A stretch of DNA of 64,000 nt from assembly GCF_005863245.1 (NCBI RefSeq), contig NZ_VBUT01000005.1:496001-560000 (forward strand). Direction: 5' to 3'. Both the position numbers and the translations under genes were made by a program. Numbering within the stretch: the stretch's first letter is position 1; the number at the start of each line of letters is the position of its first letter. This DNA is from Nocardia cyriacigeorgica (lineage in GTDB: Bacteria > Actinomycetota > Actinomycetes > Mycobacteriales > Mycobacteriaceae). Under the pieces are notes generated by a model. It was not told where the DNA came from. It saw nothing but the letters and a program-made list of their open reading frames with translations, and searched no databases. Below, piece after piece: positions 47,131-56,514 of the stretch.

Positions 47131-47516
47131 CCCCGCACCGCCGCGCTCGCCTCGGCAGAACCGGTGGAGTCGGTGCCGTAATTCGGGCACAACGCCACCG
47201 CATTCCCGGTCGCCGCCAACAGCGTCTCCGCCGAGGCCAGCAGATCCATCAGCTCGGGGCGGGCCAGGCTGTAGAACACCTGCCGGCCCTGCGGACGCCC
47301 TACAACGAGACCGCAGTCGCGCAGGCACGCCACATGCGCCGACACCGTCGACTGCGCCAACCCCAACCCCGCCATCAGATCCGCCACCCGCGCCTCACCC
47401 GCGGCCAGCCGATGCACGATCGCCAACCGCGTGCCGTCGGAGAGGCTGTGGAACAACGCCACGGCCGGATCCAGACCTTCCACACCGGCCAGGCATCCAT
47501 CACCACTAATCGCCAT
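47127..47516 (-). CDS. cmtR: CmtR-like ArsR-family Cd/Pb sensor
   Basis: A 129-residue ArsR-family repressor. The DNA-recognition helix is GLAQSTVSAHVACLRDCGLV, which contains Cys64 and Cys68, and a later VALCPNYG gives Cys110. The spacing (4 then 42) follows CmtR of Mycobacterium tuberculosis, whose Cys57, Cys61 and Cys102 bind Cd(II) or Pb(II). Metal binding should relieve repression of the coupled ATPase. It is the first gene of the leftward unit that extends to 43032. Confidence 0.9.
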   Translation of the reverse strand: MAISGDGCLAGVEGLDPAVALFHSLSDGTRLAIVHRLAAGEARVADLMAGLGLAQSTVSAHVACLRDCGLVVGRPQGRQVFYSLARPELMDLLASAETLLAATGNAVALCPNYGTDSTGSAEASAAVRG

Positions 47517-47643
47517 AAGGCGATGATAGCTTTAAATCTCGATCAATCGTGCTTCGGCGATCACATCGAGGGAAAGCGGTACCAATGAGGGACGGACGAG
47601 CAGTAACCCCGCAGACCGGCACGAACGGGCGGGGTGAACGGTG

Positions 47644-48261
47644 ATGGCTATCGCCGCACTCGTCGTGTTCGCGATGTTCGCGCTGGTAGCCGGAGGTGCG
47701 CGGGTGCTGATCCAGCGCCGCCGCACTGGCGACACCGGTATCCGGCAGTTCCGCCCGGCACCGGGATCGGTGCAGTGGTGGGCGCACTGGGGATTCGTCA
47801 CCGGTGGCCTGATCACCGGCCTGGCCGCACCGCTGGCCGACCTGGCCGGGCTGGCACCGATCCCGTTCGCCGACCAGCCCGCTGTCGCTGTCGCCGGTGT
47901 GGTCGTGGCGGTGGCGGGCGTGGCGGCGACGTTCGGCGCGCAACTGGCGATGGGCGCCTCCTGGCGTATCGGCGTCGAGGACACCGAACGCACCCGATTG
48001 GTCACCACCGGTGTGTTCGGCTGCGTGCGCAACCCGATTTTCACCACCATGCTCGTCACCTTCGCAGGACTGGCCCTGATGGTGCCCAACCCGGTGGCGG
48101 TCGCCGGGTGCGTGCTGCTCCTGGCCGGTGTGCAGGCACAGGTCCGCGCAGTCGAAGAGCCCTATCTGCAGCAGGTCCACGGCTCCGCCTACACCGACTA
48201 CACCACCCGGGTGGGCCGATTCCTGCCCGGCATAGGACGCAGCCGACAGTTACAGCGCTGA
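47644..48261 (+). CDS. Isoprenylcysteine carboxyl methyltransferase (ICMT)-like membrane protein
   Basis: A 205-residue protein with five hydrophobic helices and the ICMT/PEMT core TTGVFGCVRNPIFTTMLVTF, followed by a late EEPYLQQVHGSAYTDYTTRVGRF. These enzymes use SAM at the membrane. The substrate is unknown. It is divergent from cmtR, with a 127-base shared region. The 48262-48504 gap holds no supported gene. Confidence 0.82.
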   Translation: MAIAALVVFAMFALVAGGARVLIQRRRTGDTGIRQFRPAPGSVQWWAHWGFVTGGLITGLAAPLADLAGLAPIPFADQPAVAVAGVVVAVAGVAATFGAQLAMGASWRIGVEDTERTRLVTTGVFGCVRNPIFTTMLVTFAGLALMVPNPVAVAGCVLLLAGVQAQVRAVEEPYLQQVHGSAYTDYTTRVGRFLPGIGRSRQLQR

Positions 48262-48504
48262 CCGGCCACCGTCTCTCCGACGAGCACGCCACGTCCGGAA
48301 CCTGCCAGAACAACTGGCGCGCACCGGCAGCGACCGATACCCGATTGACCCGGGCCAACTCGGGGGCGACGCCGACCTCGATGCCTATCCGCGCGATTTC
48401 GGCGGATGTCCCGGCGACCGGCCAGGGGTGAGTCCGGCCGAGGCAATCTCTGCGGTGGCCGGACGGGAGCCGGGTCGACGTCCGCCGACAAGGGTCACTG
48501 GTGG

Positions 48505-49656
48505 TCAGCGGTCACTGGTGGGCAGTTCGATGGTGAATTGTGCTCCCTGCCCGAGACCGTCGCTGTGTGCCCGGATCCGGCCGTGGTGGGCTTCGACTAG
48601 GGCGCGGGTGATCGTCAGGCCTATGCCGCTGCCGCCGTGGCGGCGGTCGCGGGCGGTATCGGCCCGGTAGAAGCGATCGAAGAGGTGGTCGAGATGGTCG
48701 GGGGCGATACCTTCTCCGGTGTCGGTGACGGTGATTTCGACGTGCCGGTGCCCTACTCGCCGGGTGCTGAGGGTGACCTCGCCTCCCTGCGGGGTGTGGC
48801 GCAGGGCGTTGTCGAGCAGGTTGGCCAGTACCTGCCCAAGGCGATCGGGATCGACGGATACGGCGGCGGAGTCCTGGATATGGGCGTGGAGCGCGACGCC
48901 ATTGTTGTCGTATCGTTCGCGTACGGCCTGGGCGGCGTGGGTGACCAGCATGGCGGTGGTCGTGGGCACGGGCCGGATCCGGGTGAGGTGTTCCTCGGCG
49001 CGCGAGACCGCGGTGATGTCTTCGACCAGGCGTTCGAGCCGGTGGATGGCTGAGCGCAGGACCTGTCGGGTGTCGTTGTCGAAGGTGCGGACACCGTCGT
49101 CGAGCGCTTCGAGGTAGGAGTCGAGAGTGGCGATGGGCGTGCGCATTTCGTGGCCGAGGTCGGCCAGCATTCTGCGGCGGGTGGTTTCGGTGGCGTCGAG
49201 TCGGCGGGCGAGTTCGTTGACGGTGACGGCGAGTTCGTCGAATTCGCGGCCGAGCCCGGGGCTGTGGACGCGGGTGTCGTAGTGGCCGCCCGCGATCCGG
49301 GCGGTGGATGTGGTCACGGCGACCAGCGATCGCTGGACGCGGCGGGTGATGTACCAGCTCACCGCCAAGGCCAGCAGTACCGCGACCGCGACCGCCAGCC
49401 CCCAGGCGAGCACGATCGCCTGAGTGAAGGCTTCCTCGACGTGAGCGGTCTGGCTCGAGTCGTGAATACCGGCCTGACCGAGATGATCGTGAAAGATACC
49501 GGGCGCCAACGCCGAAGCGACCAGCCAAGCGGTGACGGCGCATCCGATCACCACGAGAGTCAGGGCGACGAACAGGCGGGTGCCGAAACTCGAACCGGTC
49601 CCGGGTCGTTCGACCGCTGCTGGTGCGGCGTCGGGTTCGGGGAGCGGGGGGTTCAT
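48505..49656 (-). CDS. Sensor histidine kinase
   Basis: A 383-residue kinase whose ATG overlaps the response-regulator stop. Two membrane helices (LFVALTLVVIGCAVTAWLVA and AIVLAWGLAVAVAVLLALAV) flank a short outside loop with FHDHLGQAGIHDSSQTAH, rich in His. Then a HAMP-like linker, the phospho-acceptor LADLGHEMRTPIATLDSYLE and the ATPase motifs LLDNALRHTP and GEGIAPDHLDHLFDRFYRAD. The His-rich loop and the divergent copper genes suggest copper sensing. Confidence 0.92.
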   Translation of the reverse strand: MNPPLPEPDAAPAAVERPGTGSSFGTRLFVALTLVVIGCAVTAWLVASALAPGIFHDHLGQAGIHDSSQTAHVEEAFTQAIVLAWGLAVAVAVLLALAVSWYITRRVQRSLVAVTTSTARIAGGHYDTRVHSPGLGREFDELAVTVNELARRLDATETTRRRMLADLGHEMRTPIATLDSYLEALDDGVRTFDNDTRQVLRSAIHRLERLVEDITAVSRAEEHLTRIRPVPTTTAMLVTHAAQAVRERYDNNGVALHAHIQDSAAVSVDPDRLGQVLANLLDNALRHTPQGGEVTLSTRRVGHRHVEITVTDTGEGIAPDHLDHLFDRFYRADTARDRRHGGSGIGLTITRALVEAHHGRIRAHSDGLGQGAQFTIELPTSDR

Positions 49657-50432
49657 TCTCCGCTACCCATCCGGTAGCCGACGCCGCGGATGGTGCGTAC
49701 GTAGCGGCCGCGGGCGGCGTCGTCGCCGAGTTTGCGGCGCAGATGGCCGATGTGTACGTCGACCAGGTGCTCGTCCCCGATCCAGCTCGGGCCCCACACC
49801 GCGCCGATCAGCTGGGCTCGGGTGAGCACGACACCGGGATCGCGCGCCAGGGCGGCCAGGACGTCGAACTCGGTTCGGGTGAGCGCCACCGGCACGCCGT
49901 CGACGGTGACCTCGCGTCCGTCGGCATCGATGGCCAGGTCGCCGAAGACGCGGGTTCGGGGTGCGTTGGTCGAGCCTGCCGACCGGGTGGTGGCGGTACG
50001 TGGGCGGCGCATCATGGCCTGGACGCGGGCCATCAACTCGCGGGGACTGAACGGTTTGGTGAGGTAGTCGTCGGCACCGACCGACAACCCGATCAGGGTG
50101 TCGACCTCCTCGGCACGAGCAGTGAGCATCACGACGTAGGCATCGGAGAAGGTGCGCAGTTGCCGGCACACCTCGACCCCGTCCAGACTCGGCAGCCCCA
50201 GGTCGAGGACCACAACGTCTGGATCGACCTCCCGGGCGAGCGAGACAGCATCGTGGCCGTCGCCGGTGATCGTGGCATCGAATCCGTCGCGTTCCAGATA
50301 GCTGCCGAGCAGACTCGCCAGCGCCGCTTCGTCCTCGACGACCATGGCGCGCAGGCCGGTGGGCGGGCGCTGCGCCGGGACGGAGTCGGGGGCCGGTGCG
50401 GGGGTGCGCGTAGCGGAGGCCATGGTGTTCAT
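49653..50432 (-). CDS. OmpR-family response regulator
   Basis: The product is a 259-residue two-domain regulator (ATG 50432; GTG at 50438 also possible). The receiver has MVVEDEAALASLLGSYLE, phospho-acceptor Asp in VVVLDLGLPSLDG, and LTKPFSPRELMARV. The C-terminal winged helix has VALTRTEFDVLAALARDPG and DVHIGHLRRKLGDD through IRGVGYRM. It partners the histidine kinase just downstream and is divergent from the SHOCT-multicopper-oxidase operon, which it probably activates. Confidence 0.92.
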   Translation of the reverse strand: MNTMASATRTPAPAPDSVPAQRPPTGLRAMVVEDEAALASLLGSYLERDGFDATITGDGHDAVSLAREVDPDVVVLDLGLPSLDGVEVCRQLRTFSDAYVVMLTARAEEVDTLIGLSVGADDYLTKPFSPRELMARVQAMMRRPRTATTRSAGSTNAPRTRVFGDLAIDADGREVTVDGVPVALTRTEFDVLAALARDPGVVLTRAQLIGAVWGPSWIGDEHLVDVHIGHLRRKLGDDAARGRYVRTIRGVGYRMGSGE

Positions 50433-50563
50433 CTTCACCGGACCACAGCGGCGCCGACGCCGCGGTGCGGCTTCTTGAGCAAATCTTCATACGACCTCTA
50501 CCGGAGTAGCGGGACAGCCGCACCAGGCTGGGCACCCGAACTCGAGGAAAAGAGGCGAGGATG

Positions 50564-50848
50564 ATGACCGGCTGGGTGAGTCAGACCGGCTGGGCGGGAT
50601 GGACCGTCATGGCCGTCTGCATGCTCGTGTTCTGGGCCGCGGTGATCTACCTGATGGCAGCACTGTTCCGCACCGACCGGGCCGGCGACTCGGCGCGCCC
50701 TACCGATTCCGATCCACTGCGGATGCTGGAGTCGCGTTTCGCTCGCGGGGACATCGACGCCGACGAGTTCGTCGCGCGCCGTCAGCTACTGGCGCAGACC
50801 TTCGAGACCGCCGACGGCGACGTCCGGAAGGGGCACGTTCGTGAGTGA
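50564..50848 (+). CDS. SHOCT-domain small membrane protein
   Basis: A 94-residue protein with one hydrophobic helix (WTVMAVCMLVFWAAVIYLMA) and a C-terminal SHOCT segment (LRMLESRFARGDIDADEFVA). It is the first gene of the operon divergent from the two-component system and overlaps the oxidase gene by 8 bases. SHOCT segments often serve as oligomerisation or targeting add-ons; the role here is unknown. An ATG one codon upstream is an alternative start. Confidence 0.78.
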   Translation: MTGWVSQTGWAGWTVMAVCMLVFWAAVIYLMAALFRTDRAGDSARPTDSDPLRMLESRFARGDIDADEFVARRQLLAQTFETADGDVRKGHVRE

Positions 50849-52355
50849 GGTGAACCGCCGGTCCTTCCTGGTCGGGTCGGTGCTCGCCGGCGCCGGGGTT
50901 TTGGCGGCCTGCGCCGGGTCGGGTTCACTGGGAGGTTCGCCGGTCACGGCGTCGTCGCCGATTGTGCGACGTCTCGAGCAGCAGCGCCGTACTCCCGGCC
51001 AGCCGGTGGTGTCGGCACGGCTGACACCGCGCCCGGTGGACGTGGATCTGGGGGGTCGCATCGTCTCGACCTGGGGCTACGACCAGAACCTGCCCGGGCC
51101 GCTGATACGGGCGCGGGCCGGGGATCTGTTGCGGGTGCAGGTCCACAACCGCCTGGAGGTGCCGACCAGTGTGCACTGGCACGGCATCGCACTGAGCAAT
51201 GACATGGACGGCGTGCCCGGGTTGACCCAGGACCCGATCGCGCCCGGCGCGGGGTTCACCTACGAGTTCACCGTGCCGGACGCGGGCACCTACTTCTACC
51301 ATTCCCATTCCGGGCTTCAGCTCGACCGTGGCCTCTATGGCGCCCTGATCGTCGACGATCCGCACGAGCCCGGCGGTTACGACCACGACTGGGTCGTGGT
51401 ACTCGACGATTGGCTCGACGGTACGGGCCGGACTCCCGACGATGTCGCCCGCCAACTCGGCATCGGCAGCAGCACCGCAGGCGACACGAGCCGCCCCGGG
51501 ATGAGCGGGATGGACCACGGATCCATGGACGGCATGGATATGGGCGAGGAGACGATGCGCTCACCGGTGCTCGGCGGCGCCGGTGACGTCACCTATCCGC
51601 ATTTCCTGGTCGCTGGCCGGGTCCCGCAGGATCCGATGGTGTGGACCGCCGCACCGCGGCAGCGGGCGCGGATCCGGTTCGTCAATGCCGGCGCGGACAC
51701 CGCTTTCCGCGTCGCCCTCGGCGGTCACCGCATGACGGTCACCCACACCGACGGCTTCCCCGTCGTGCCCCGGGACACTGACGCCCTGCTGATCGGCATG
51801 GGTGAGCGGTTCGACGTGCTGGTCACCCTCGGCGACGGCGTGTTCCCGCTGTTCGCGCAGGCAGAAGGGAAAACCGGGCACGGGCAGGCCGTCGTGCGCA
51901 CCGCCGCCGGCGCGCTGCCGCCGCAGTCCCGCCCCGGCGAACTCGATCGGGAGGTGCTGCTGGGCACAGACCTGTCACCACGGGAGCAGGTGCGCCTGCC
52001 GCCCAAGGACAACGACCGCTACCTCAGCGCCGATATGGGCGGAACCATGTCACCGTATCGGTGGACTCTCAACGGCCGGGCTCATCCCGATAGCGCACCG
52101 CTGGATGTGCGGGAGGGTCAACGGGTGCGGATGCGGCTGCGCAACATGTCGGACATGTTCCATCCGATGCACCTGCACGGGCACACGTTCGCCCTCGTCG
52201 ACGGCGGGGTTCGCAAAGACACCGTCACGATCCGTCCGATGCGCACCGTCGAGATCGAATTCGACGCCGACAACCCCGGCCAATGGGCCATGCACTGCCA
52301 CAACGCGTACCACCAAGAGGCCGGAATGATGACCACCGTTTCCTACCGAACCTAG
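50841..52355 (+). CDS. Multicopper oxidase (MmcO-like) lipoprotein
   Basis: A 504-residue protein from GTG 50841. The N-terminus has a twin-arginine signal (NRRSFLVG) and a lipobox (LAAC, Cys24), as in mycobacterial MmcO. The copper ligands are seen in SVHWHGIALSN, YFYHSHSGLQ, FHPMHLHGHTFAL and MHCHNAYHQEAGM. A Met/His-rich insert (PGMSGMDHGSMDGMDMG) lies near residues 213-230, like the Met-rich segments of CueO. It oxidises toxic Cu(I) to Cu(II) outside the membrane. Confidence 0.93.
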   Translation: MSEVNRRSFLVGSVLAGAGVLAACAGSGSLGGSPVTASSPIVRRLEQQRRTPGQPVVSARLTPRPVDVDLGGRIVSTWGYDQNLPGPLIRARAGDLLRVQVHNRLEVPTSVHWHGIALSNDMDGVPGLTQDPIAPGAGFTYEFTVPDAGTYFYHSHSGLQLDRGLYGALIVDDPHEPGGYDHDWVVVLDDWLDGTGRTPDDVARQLGIGSSTAGDTSRPGMSGMDHGSMDGMDMGEETMRSPVLGGAGDVTYPHFLVAGRVPQDPMVWTAAPRQRARIRFVNAGADTAFRVALGGHRMTVTHTDGFPVVPRDTDALLIGMGERFDVLVTLGDGVFPLFAQAEGKTGHGQAVVRTAAGALPPQSRPGELDREVLLGTDLSPREQVRLPPKDNDRYLSADMGGTMSPYRWTLNGRAHPDSAPLDVREGQRVRMRLRNMSDMFHPMHLHGHTFALVDGGVRKDTVTIRPMRTVEIEFDADNPGQWAMHCHNAYHQEAGMMTTVSYRT

Positions 52356-52430
52356 ACCCGGCACACGCGACGGGCCGAGCCCGACCGCTGGTTCACCTGT
52401 TCTGTGACTCTTCGAGGAAAGGATCTGCAC

Positions 52431-53072
52431 ATGAACAAAACCAAAAAGACCCTCGCTGTCGGCGCTACCGCGCTGGCGGTGACATTCACCGCGGCCGCCT
52501 GCGGCGACTCCGACACCGACACCACCACCGCCACAACCCCGAGCGCGGCGATATCGGCGACAACTCCTGCCGCCGAGGACACTGCGGCCCACAACGATGC
52601 CGATGTGATGTTCGCGCAAATGATGATCCCGCATCACACCCAGGCCATCGAGATGAGCGACATGATCCTGGCCAAACAGGGCATTCCCGAACCGGTGACC
52701 GCACTGGCAAACCAGATCAAGGCCGCCCAGGGCCCGGAAATCGACCAGCTCACTACCTGGCTCGGCCAGTGGGGCGAACCTACTCAGATGCCCAGCTCCA
52801 GCGCTATGCCAGGTCACGACATGCCCGAGACGGAAGGAATGGAAGGGATGATGAGCGAGGAGGACATGCAGGCCCTGTCCGATGCGCAAGGCACCGAGGC
52901 CGCCCGACTGTTCCTCAACCAGATGATCGCCCACCACGAAGGCGCCATCGACATGGCACAAACCGAGATCGAGGACGGCCAGTTCCCCGACGCGGTGCAG
53001 ATGGCCCGCACCATTGTCGATACCCAGCAGCAAGAAATCGACACCATGCGCCAACTGCTGACCACCCTGTAG
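52431..53072 (+). CDS. DUF305 lipoprotein
   Basis: The ATG at 52431 follows GAGGAAAGG. The 213-residue protein has a lipoprotein signal ending TAAACGDSD. Two DUF305 repeats are visible: MFAQMMIPHHTQAIEMSDMI and LFLNQMIAHHEGAIDMAQTE, each with the MI-x-HH motif. A Met/His-rich linker (SSSAMPGHDMPETEGMEGMM) joins them. DUF305 proteins are ferritin-like in fold and common in copper clusters. It lies between the oxidase and the CopB-type ATPase, so extracytoplasmic copper binding is likely. Confidence 0.9.
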   Translation: MNKTKKTLAVGATALAVTFTAAACGDSDTDTTTATTPSAAISATTPAAEDTAAHNDADVMFAQMMIPHHTQAIEMSDMILAKQGIPEPVTALANQIKAAQGPEIDQLTTWLGQWGEPTQMPSSSAMPGHDMPETEGMEGMMSEEDMQALSDAQGTEAARLFLNQMIAHHEGAIDMAQTEIEDGQFPDAVQMARTIVDTQQQEIDTMRQLLTTL

Positions 53073-53121
53073 CCGCTCCGGCTCGATACCGCAGCGCCCC
53101 GACCAGGCAGGAGGCCTCTCG

Positions 53122-55302
53122 ATGTCGCATCCCGAGCACCGGCACCCCAACCCGGACCCGGCGCCCACCGGGCACGACCACGGCATGTCCACACAAAGCC
53201 CACCACCGGATGCTCGGGACCGGCCCGCCGGCCAGGGCGAACACCTCGCCCACGTCGGTCATGACGCCCACCCCGACCACGGCGATAACGGTGGTCATGA
53301 TCGGCATGCCGGGCACGGGGCACACGGGGAGATGTTCCGGCGCCGGTTCTGGATCAGCCTGATCCTGGCCTTGCCGGTAGTCGGATTCAGCCATATGGTC
53401 GCCGAGCTGCTGGGCTACCATCTGCCGGAATTCCCCGGTGCCTCGTGGATCCCGCCGGTCCTCGGCACGGTGATCTTTGTCTACGGTGGGACGCCGTTCC
53501 TCACCGGCGGCTGGAGCGAACTGCGTTCCCGCCGGCCCGGGATGATGCTGTTGATCGCCATGGCGATAACGGTCGCGTTCGTCGCGTCGTGGGTTACCAC
53601 CCTCGGGCTGGGCGGGTTCGAGCTGGACTTCTGGTGGGAACTGGCCCTGCTCATCGTCATCATGCTGCTCGGGCACTGGCTGGAGATGCGGGCGCTGGGC
53701 TCGGCGTCCAGTGCGCTCGACGCCCTGGCCGCGATGCTGCCCGATACCGCGGAGAAAGTCACGGGCGACGGTGTCGCCGAGGTCCCGCTGGCAGAGTTGT
53801 CCCGCGATGATCTGGTGCTGGTGCGTGCCGGTGCCCGGGTACCGGCGGACGGCACGGTCACCGACGGCCGGGCCGAGGTCGACGAATCGATGATCACCGG
53901 TGAGTCCAAGACCGTCACCCGCGATATCGGTGACACCGTGGTCGCCGGCACCGTCGCTACCGACAGCGCCTTGCGGGTGCGGGTCACCGCGGTCGGCGAG
54001 GACACCGCGCTGGCCGGTATCCAGCGCATGGTCGCCGACGCCCAAGCGTCCTCCTCTCGCGCTCAGGCGCTGGCGGACAAAGCCGCCGCGTTCCTGTTCT
54101 ATTTCGCTGCCGGCACCGGTGCACTGACTTTCGTGATCTGGGCGCTGCTCGGCAATCTCGACGAGGCGGTGGTGCGCACGGTGACCGTCCTCGTCATCGC
54201 CTGTCCCCACGCCCTGGGTCTGGCGATCCCGCTGGTCATCGCGATATCGACCGAACGCGCCGCAAAAGCCGGAGTACTCGTCAAAGATCGTCTCGCGCTC
54301 GAGCACATGCGCACCGTCGATGTGGTGCTGTTCGACAAAACCGGCACCTTGACCCAGGGTCGTCACCAGCTCACCGGGCTCACTGCCACCGCCGGTACGA
54401 GCGAAGAGCACTTGCTCGCGCTCGCCGCGGCCGTCGAAGCCGATAGCGAACACCCCCTCGCACGGGCCATCGTGGCCGCAGCCGAAACCCGGGTTCTGGT
54501 ATCGGAACAACTCACCGCCACCGATTTCCGCTCACTGCCCGGACGCGGGGTGCGCGCCGATATCGACGGCGCCGAGGTCACCGTCGGTGGCCCGGCCATG
54601 CTCGCCGATTCAGGGTTGCCGGTACCGGATGACATCGCCACGGTCACCCGCGGCTGGGTACAACGCGGCGCCTCGGTGCTGCACATCGTCTACGGTGACC
54701 GCGTCCTCGGCGCCGTCGCACTCGAAGACGCCGTTCGCGACGAGTCCCGCCGCGCCGTCGACGCGCTACACGGCCGCGGCGTGCAGGTCGCGATGATCAC
54801 CGGTGACGCCCGTCAGGTCGCCGACGCCGTCGCCGCCGACCTCGGAATCGACGAGGTGTTCGCCGAAGTACTGCCCGAAAACAAAGACGCGAAGGTCACC
54901 GAACTGCACAACCGCGGGCACAAGGTCGCGATGGTGGGCGACGGCGTCAACGATGCTCCCGCCCTGGCCCGCGCCGACGTCGGCGTGGCGATCGGCGCCG
55001 GCACCGATGTCGCCATCGAATCCGCCGGGGTCGTCCTCGCCGCCAACGACCCCCGCGCGGTGCTGTCGATCATCGAACTGTCCCACGCCAGTTACCGCAA
55101 AATGTGGCAGAACCTACTCTGGGCCACCGGCTACAACATCATCGCCGTCCCGCTGGCCGCGGGTGTGCTGGCGTTCGCGGGTATCGCGATCTCTCCCGCC
55201 GTCGCCGCGGTGCTCATGTCGGTGTCCACCATTGTCGTCGCGCTCAACGCCCAACTACTGCGCCGCCTCGACCTCGACCCGGCCCGCCTGGCCCATACCT
55301 GA
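53122..55302 (+). CDS. copB: CopB-type copper P1B ATPase with His-rich N-terminus
   Basis: A 726-residue ATPase after GGAGG. The first 70 residues are His/Asp/Gly-rich (HAHPDHG-like stretches such as HAGHGAHGE) in place of a CxxC domain. The membrane metal site is CPHALGLAIP, the hallmark of CopB (P1B-3) pumps. DKTGTLTQGR, SEHPLARAIV and [12 protein letters not shown] are intact. It probably exports Cu(I)/Cu(II) or silver, complementing CopA at 23995. It ends the oxidase operon core. Confidence 0.93.
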   Translation: MSHPEHRHPNPDPAPTGHDHGMSTQSPPPDARDRPAGQGEHLAHVGHDAHPDHGDNGGHDRHAGHGAHGEMFRRRFWISLILALPVVGFSHMVAELLGYHLPEFPGASWIPPVLGTVIFVYGGTPFLTGGWSELRSRRPGMMLLIAMAITVAFVASWVTTLGLGGFELDFWWELALLIVIMLLGHWLEMRALGSASSALDALAAMLPDTAEKVTGDGVAEVPLAELSRDDLVLVRAGARVPADGTVTDGRAEVDESMITGESKTVTRDIGDTVVAGTVATDSALRVRVTAVGEDTALAGIQRMVADAQASSSRAQALADKAAAFLFYFAAGTGALTFVIWALLGNLDEAVVRTVTVLVIACPHALGLAIPLVIAISTERAAKAGVLVKDRLALEHMRTVDVVLFDKTGTLTQGRHQLTGLTATAGTSEEHLLALAAAVEADSEHPLARAIVAAAETRVLVSEQLTATDFRSLPGRGVRADIDGAEVTVGGPAMLADSGLPVPDDIATVTRGWVQRGASVLHIVYGDRVLGAVALEDAVRDESRRAVDALHGRGVQVAMITGDARQVADAVAADLGIDEVFAEVLPENKDAKVTELHNRGHKVAMVGDGVNDAPALARADVGVAIGAGTDVAIESAGVVLAANDPRAVLSIIELSHASYRKMWQNLLWATGYNIIAVPLAAGVLAFAGIAISPAVAAVLMSVSTIVVALNAQLLRRLDLDPARLAHT

Positions 55303-55335
55303 CCACCCACGAACCGAAGCGAGCTCCCTGTCCTG

Positions 55336-56181
55336 ATGCCGAGATCGTCCCTGCGTCCCTGCGCGCGTATCCTTCTCCCCTTCGCCGCCCTGACCGTGCT
55401 CACCGGTTGCACCACCGGGCAACCGCTCACAACACCCACCCCGACGACGCCGATCCCGGCATTGTCCGCAACCGGTATCGCGTTGAGACCCGCGCTCGAT
55501 CACCTGCACGGCCTGCACCTCTCCCCGGACGCAACCGTTCTGGCCGGCACCCACAGCGGCCTCGTCGCCCTCGGCGCGGACGGGCGCACAACCCCGGTCG
55601 GCGCCTCCGACGACGACTTCATGGGACTGACCGGCGTCCCGGGCACCGACCACCTGTTCGCGTCCGGGCACCCGGGCCCCTCGAGTTCAGCACCGAACCC
55701 CTTAGGACTGATCGAGAGCACCGACGGAGGCCACACCTGGACATCGAAATCCTTGACCGGCGAGGTCGACTTCCACGCCTTGGCCATCGACGGCCGGCTG
55801 CTGGTCGGATTCGACGGAGTCACCGGCCTACTCGCTTCCACCGACGCCGGCGCTACCTGGACTACGGGAGCCGCCGTCGGTGCGAATGCACTCGCCGTCA
55901 CTGATACCGGGCTATGGGCCGCCACCGCCGACGGCCTGCAGCACAGCACCGACACAGGACGTACCCTCACGAACGTTCCCGGCGCGCCGCGTCTGGTATT
56001 GCTTTCGGCCGCAGACGACGGTTCTCTGTGGGGCGTAGATGTCGCGGGCGCGGCCTGGCGCAGCCGCACCGGCCGCACATGGGAACAGCGCTCGGTCGTA
56101 GGCCCTGTCAGCGCAGTGCTGGCCGCCGATTTCGACACCGCCTTCGCCGCGACAGAGCAGACTCTCTACCCATTGAAGTAG
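55336..56181 (+). CDS. Beta-propeller-like lipoprotein (F510_1955-type)
   Basis: A 281-residue protein with a lipoprotein signal (FAALTVLTGCTTGQP) and repeated propeller-like units: LHGLHLSPDATVLAGTHSGL, LIESTDGGHTWTSKSL, LLASTDAGATWTTGAA and WRSRTGRTWEQRS. The ST-DGG-TW Asp-box-like units are typical of sialidase-like propellers, and the length fits the F510_1955 group that sits in copper clusters. It is downstream of copB by 33 bases and probably in its operon. A hydrolase active site is not evident. Confidence 0.8.
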   Translation: MPRSSLRPCARILLPFAALTVLTGCTTGQPLTTPTPTTPIPALSATGIALRPALDHLHGLHLSPDATVLAGTHSGLVALGADGRTTPVGASDDDFMGLTGVPGTDHLFASGHPGPSSSAPNPLGLIESTDGGHTWTSKSLTGEVDFHALAIDGRLLVGFDGVTGLLASTDAGATWTTGAAVGANALAVTDTGLWAATADGLQHSTDTGRTLTNVPGAPRLVLLSAADDGSLWGVDVAGAAWRSRTGRTWEQRSVVGPVSAVLAADFDTAFAATEQTLYPLK

Positions 56182-56212
56182 GGCCAGTTGGGTCGGATAC
56201 CACGCCTTTTGA

Positions 56213-56234
56213 GGTAGGTAGGTAGGTAGGTAGG
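56213..56234. repeat. GGTA tetranucleotide repeat (5.5 copies)
   Basis: GGTAGGTAGGTAGGTAGGTA continues to GG at 56234, between the propeller gene and the merR promoter. No coding frame depends on it. Such tracts can vary in length by slippage. Confidence 0.9.
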
Positions 56235-56475
56235 CGAAACAATGGTCGGCGCAGCGGCACCGTCGCGTGACGGCGTGATGAACACAGCACCCACCCACAG
56301 CTAACCGACGTAGAGACTCATGCCGATAGTCAGCGCGGCAAACGAGCTCATCATCGACACCAGGCCAGGCTGCCATCTGATTCGTAGGGTTCGGGTGGTC
56401 TCTGCCCGCGAATTCCGGCCGGTGCTCGGGAACTCGGAAAGCCGTGGGATCTGAATCGGCTCAACAGGACGATCC

Positions 56476-56506
56476 TTGACTCGGTACGTAGGTACAGGGT
56501 TGAGAA
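56476..56506 (+). promoter_or_regulatory. MerR-type promoter of the merR-merB operon
   Basis: TTGACT (56476-56481) and TGAGAA (56501-56506) are separated by 19 bases, the long spacer typical of MerR-controlled promoters. The spacer contains GTACGTAGGTAC-like symmetry. It lies just before the merR ATG at 56515, so MerR likely controls its own operon from it. Confidence 0.7.
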
Positions 56507-56514
56507 TGAGGGGC

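Noticed and set aside
48262..48504. Possible coding remnant between the ICMT-like gene and the histidine kinase
   Set aside because: Short frames only, with no motif or ribosome binding site.
49623..50564. + strand 313-codon ORF opposite the response regulator
   Set aside because: It is the antisense shadow of the response-regulator gene, a common artefact in high-GC DNA.
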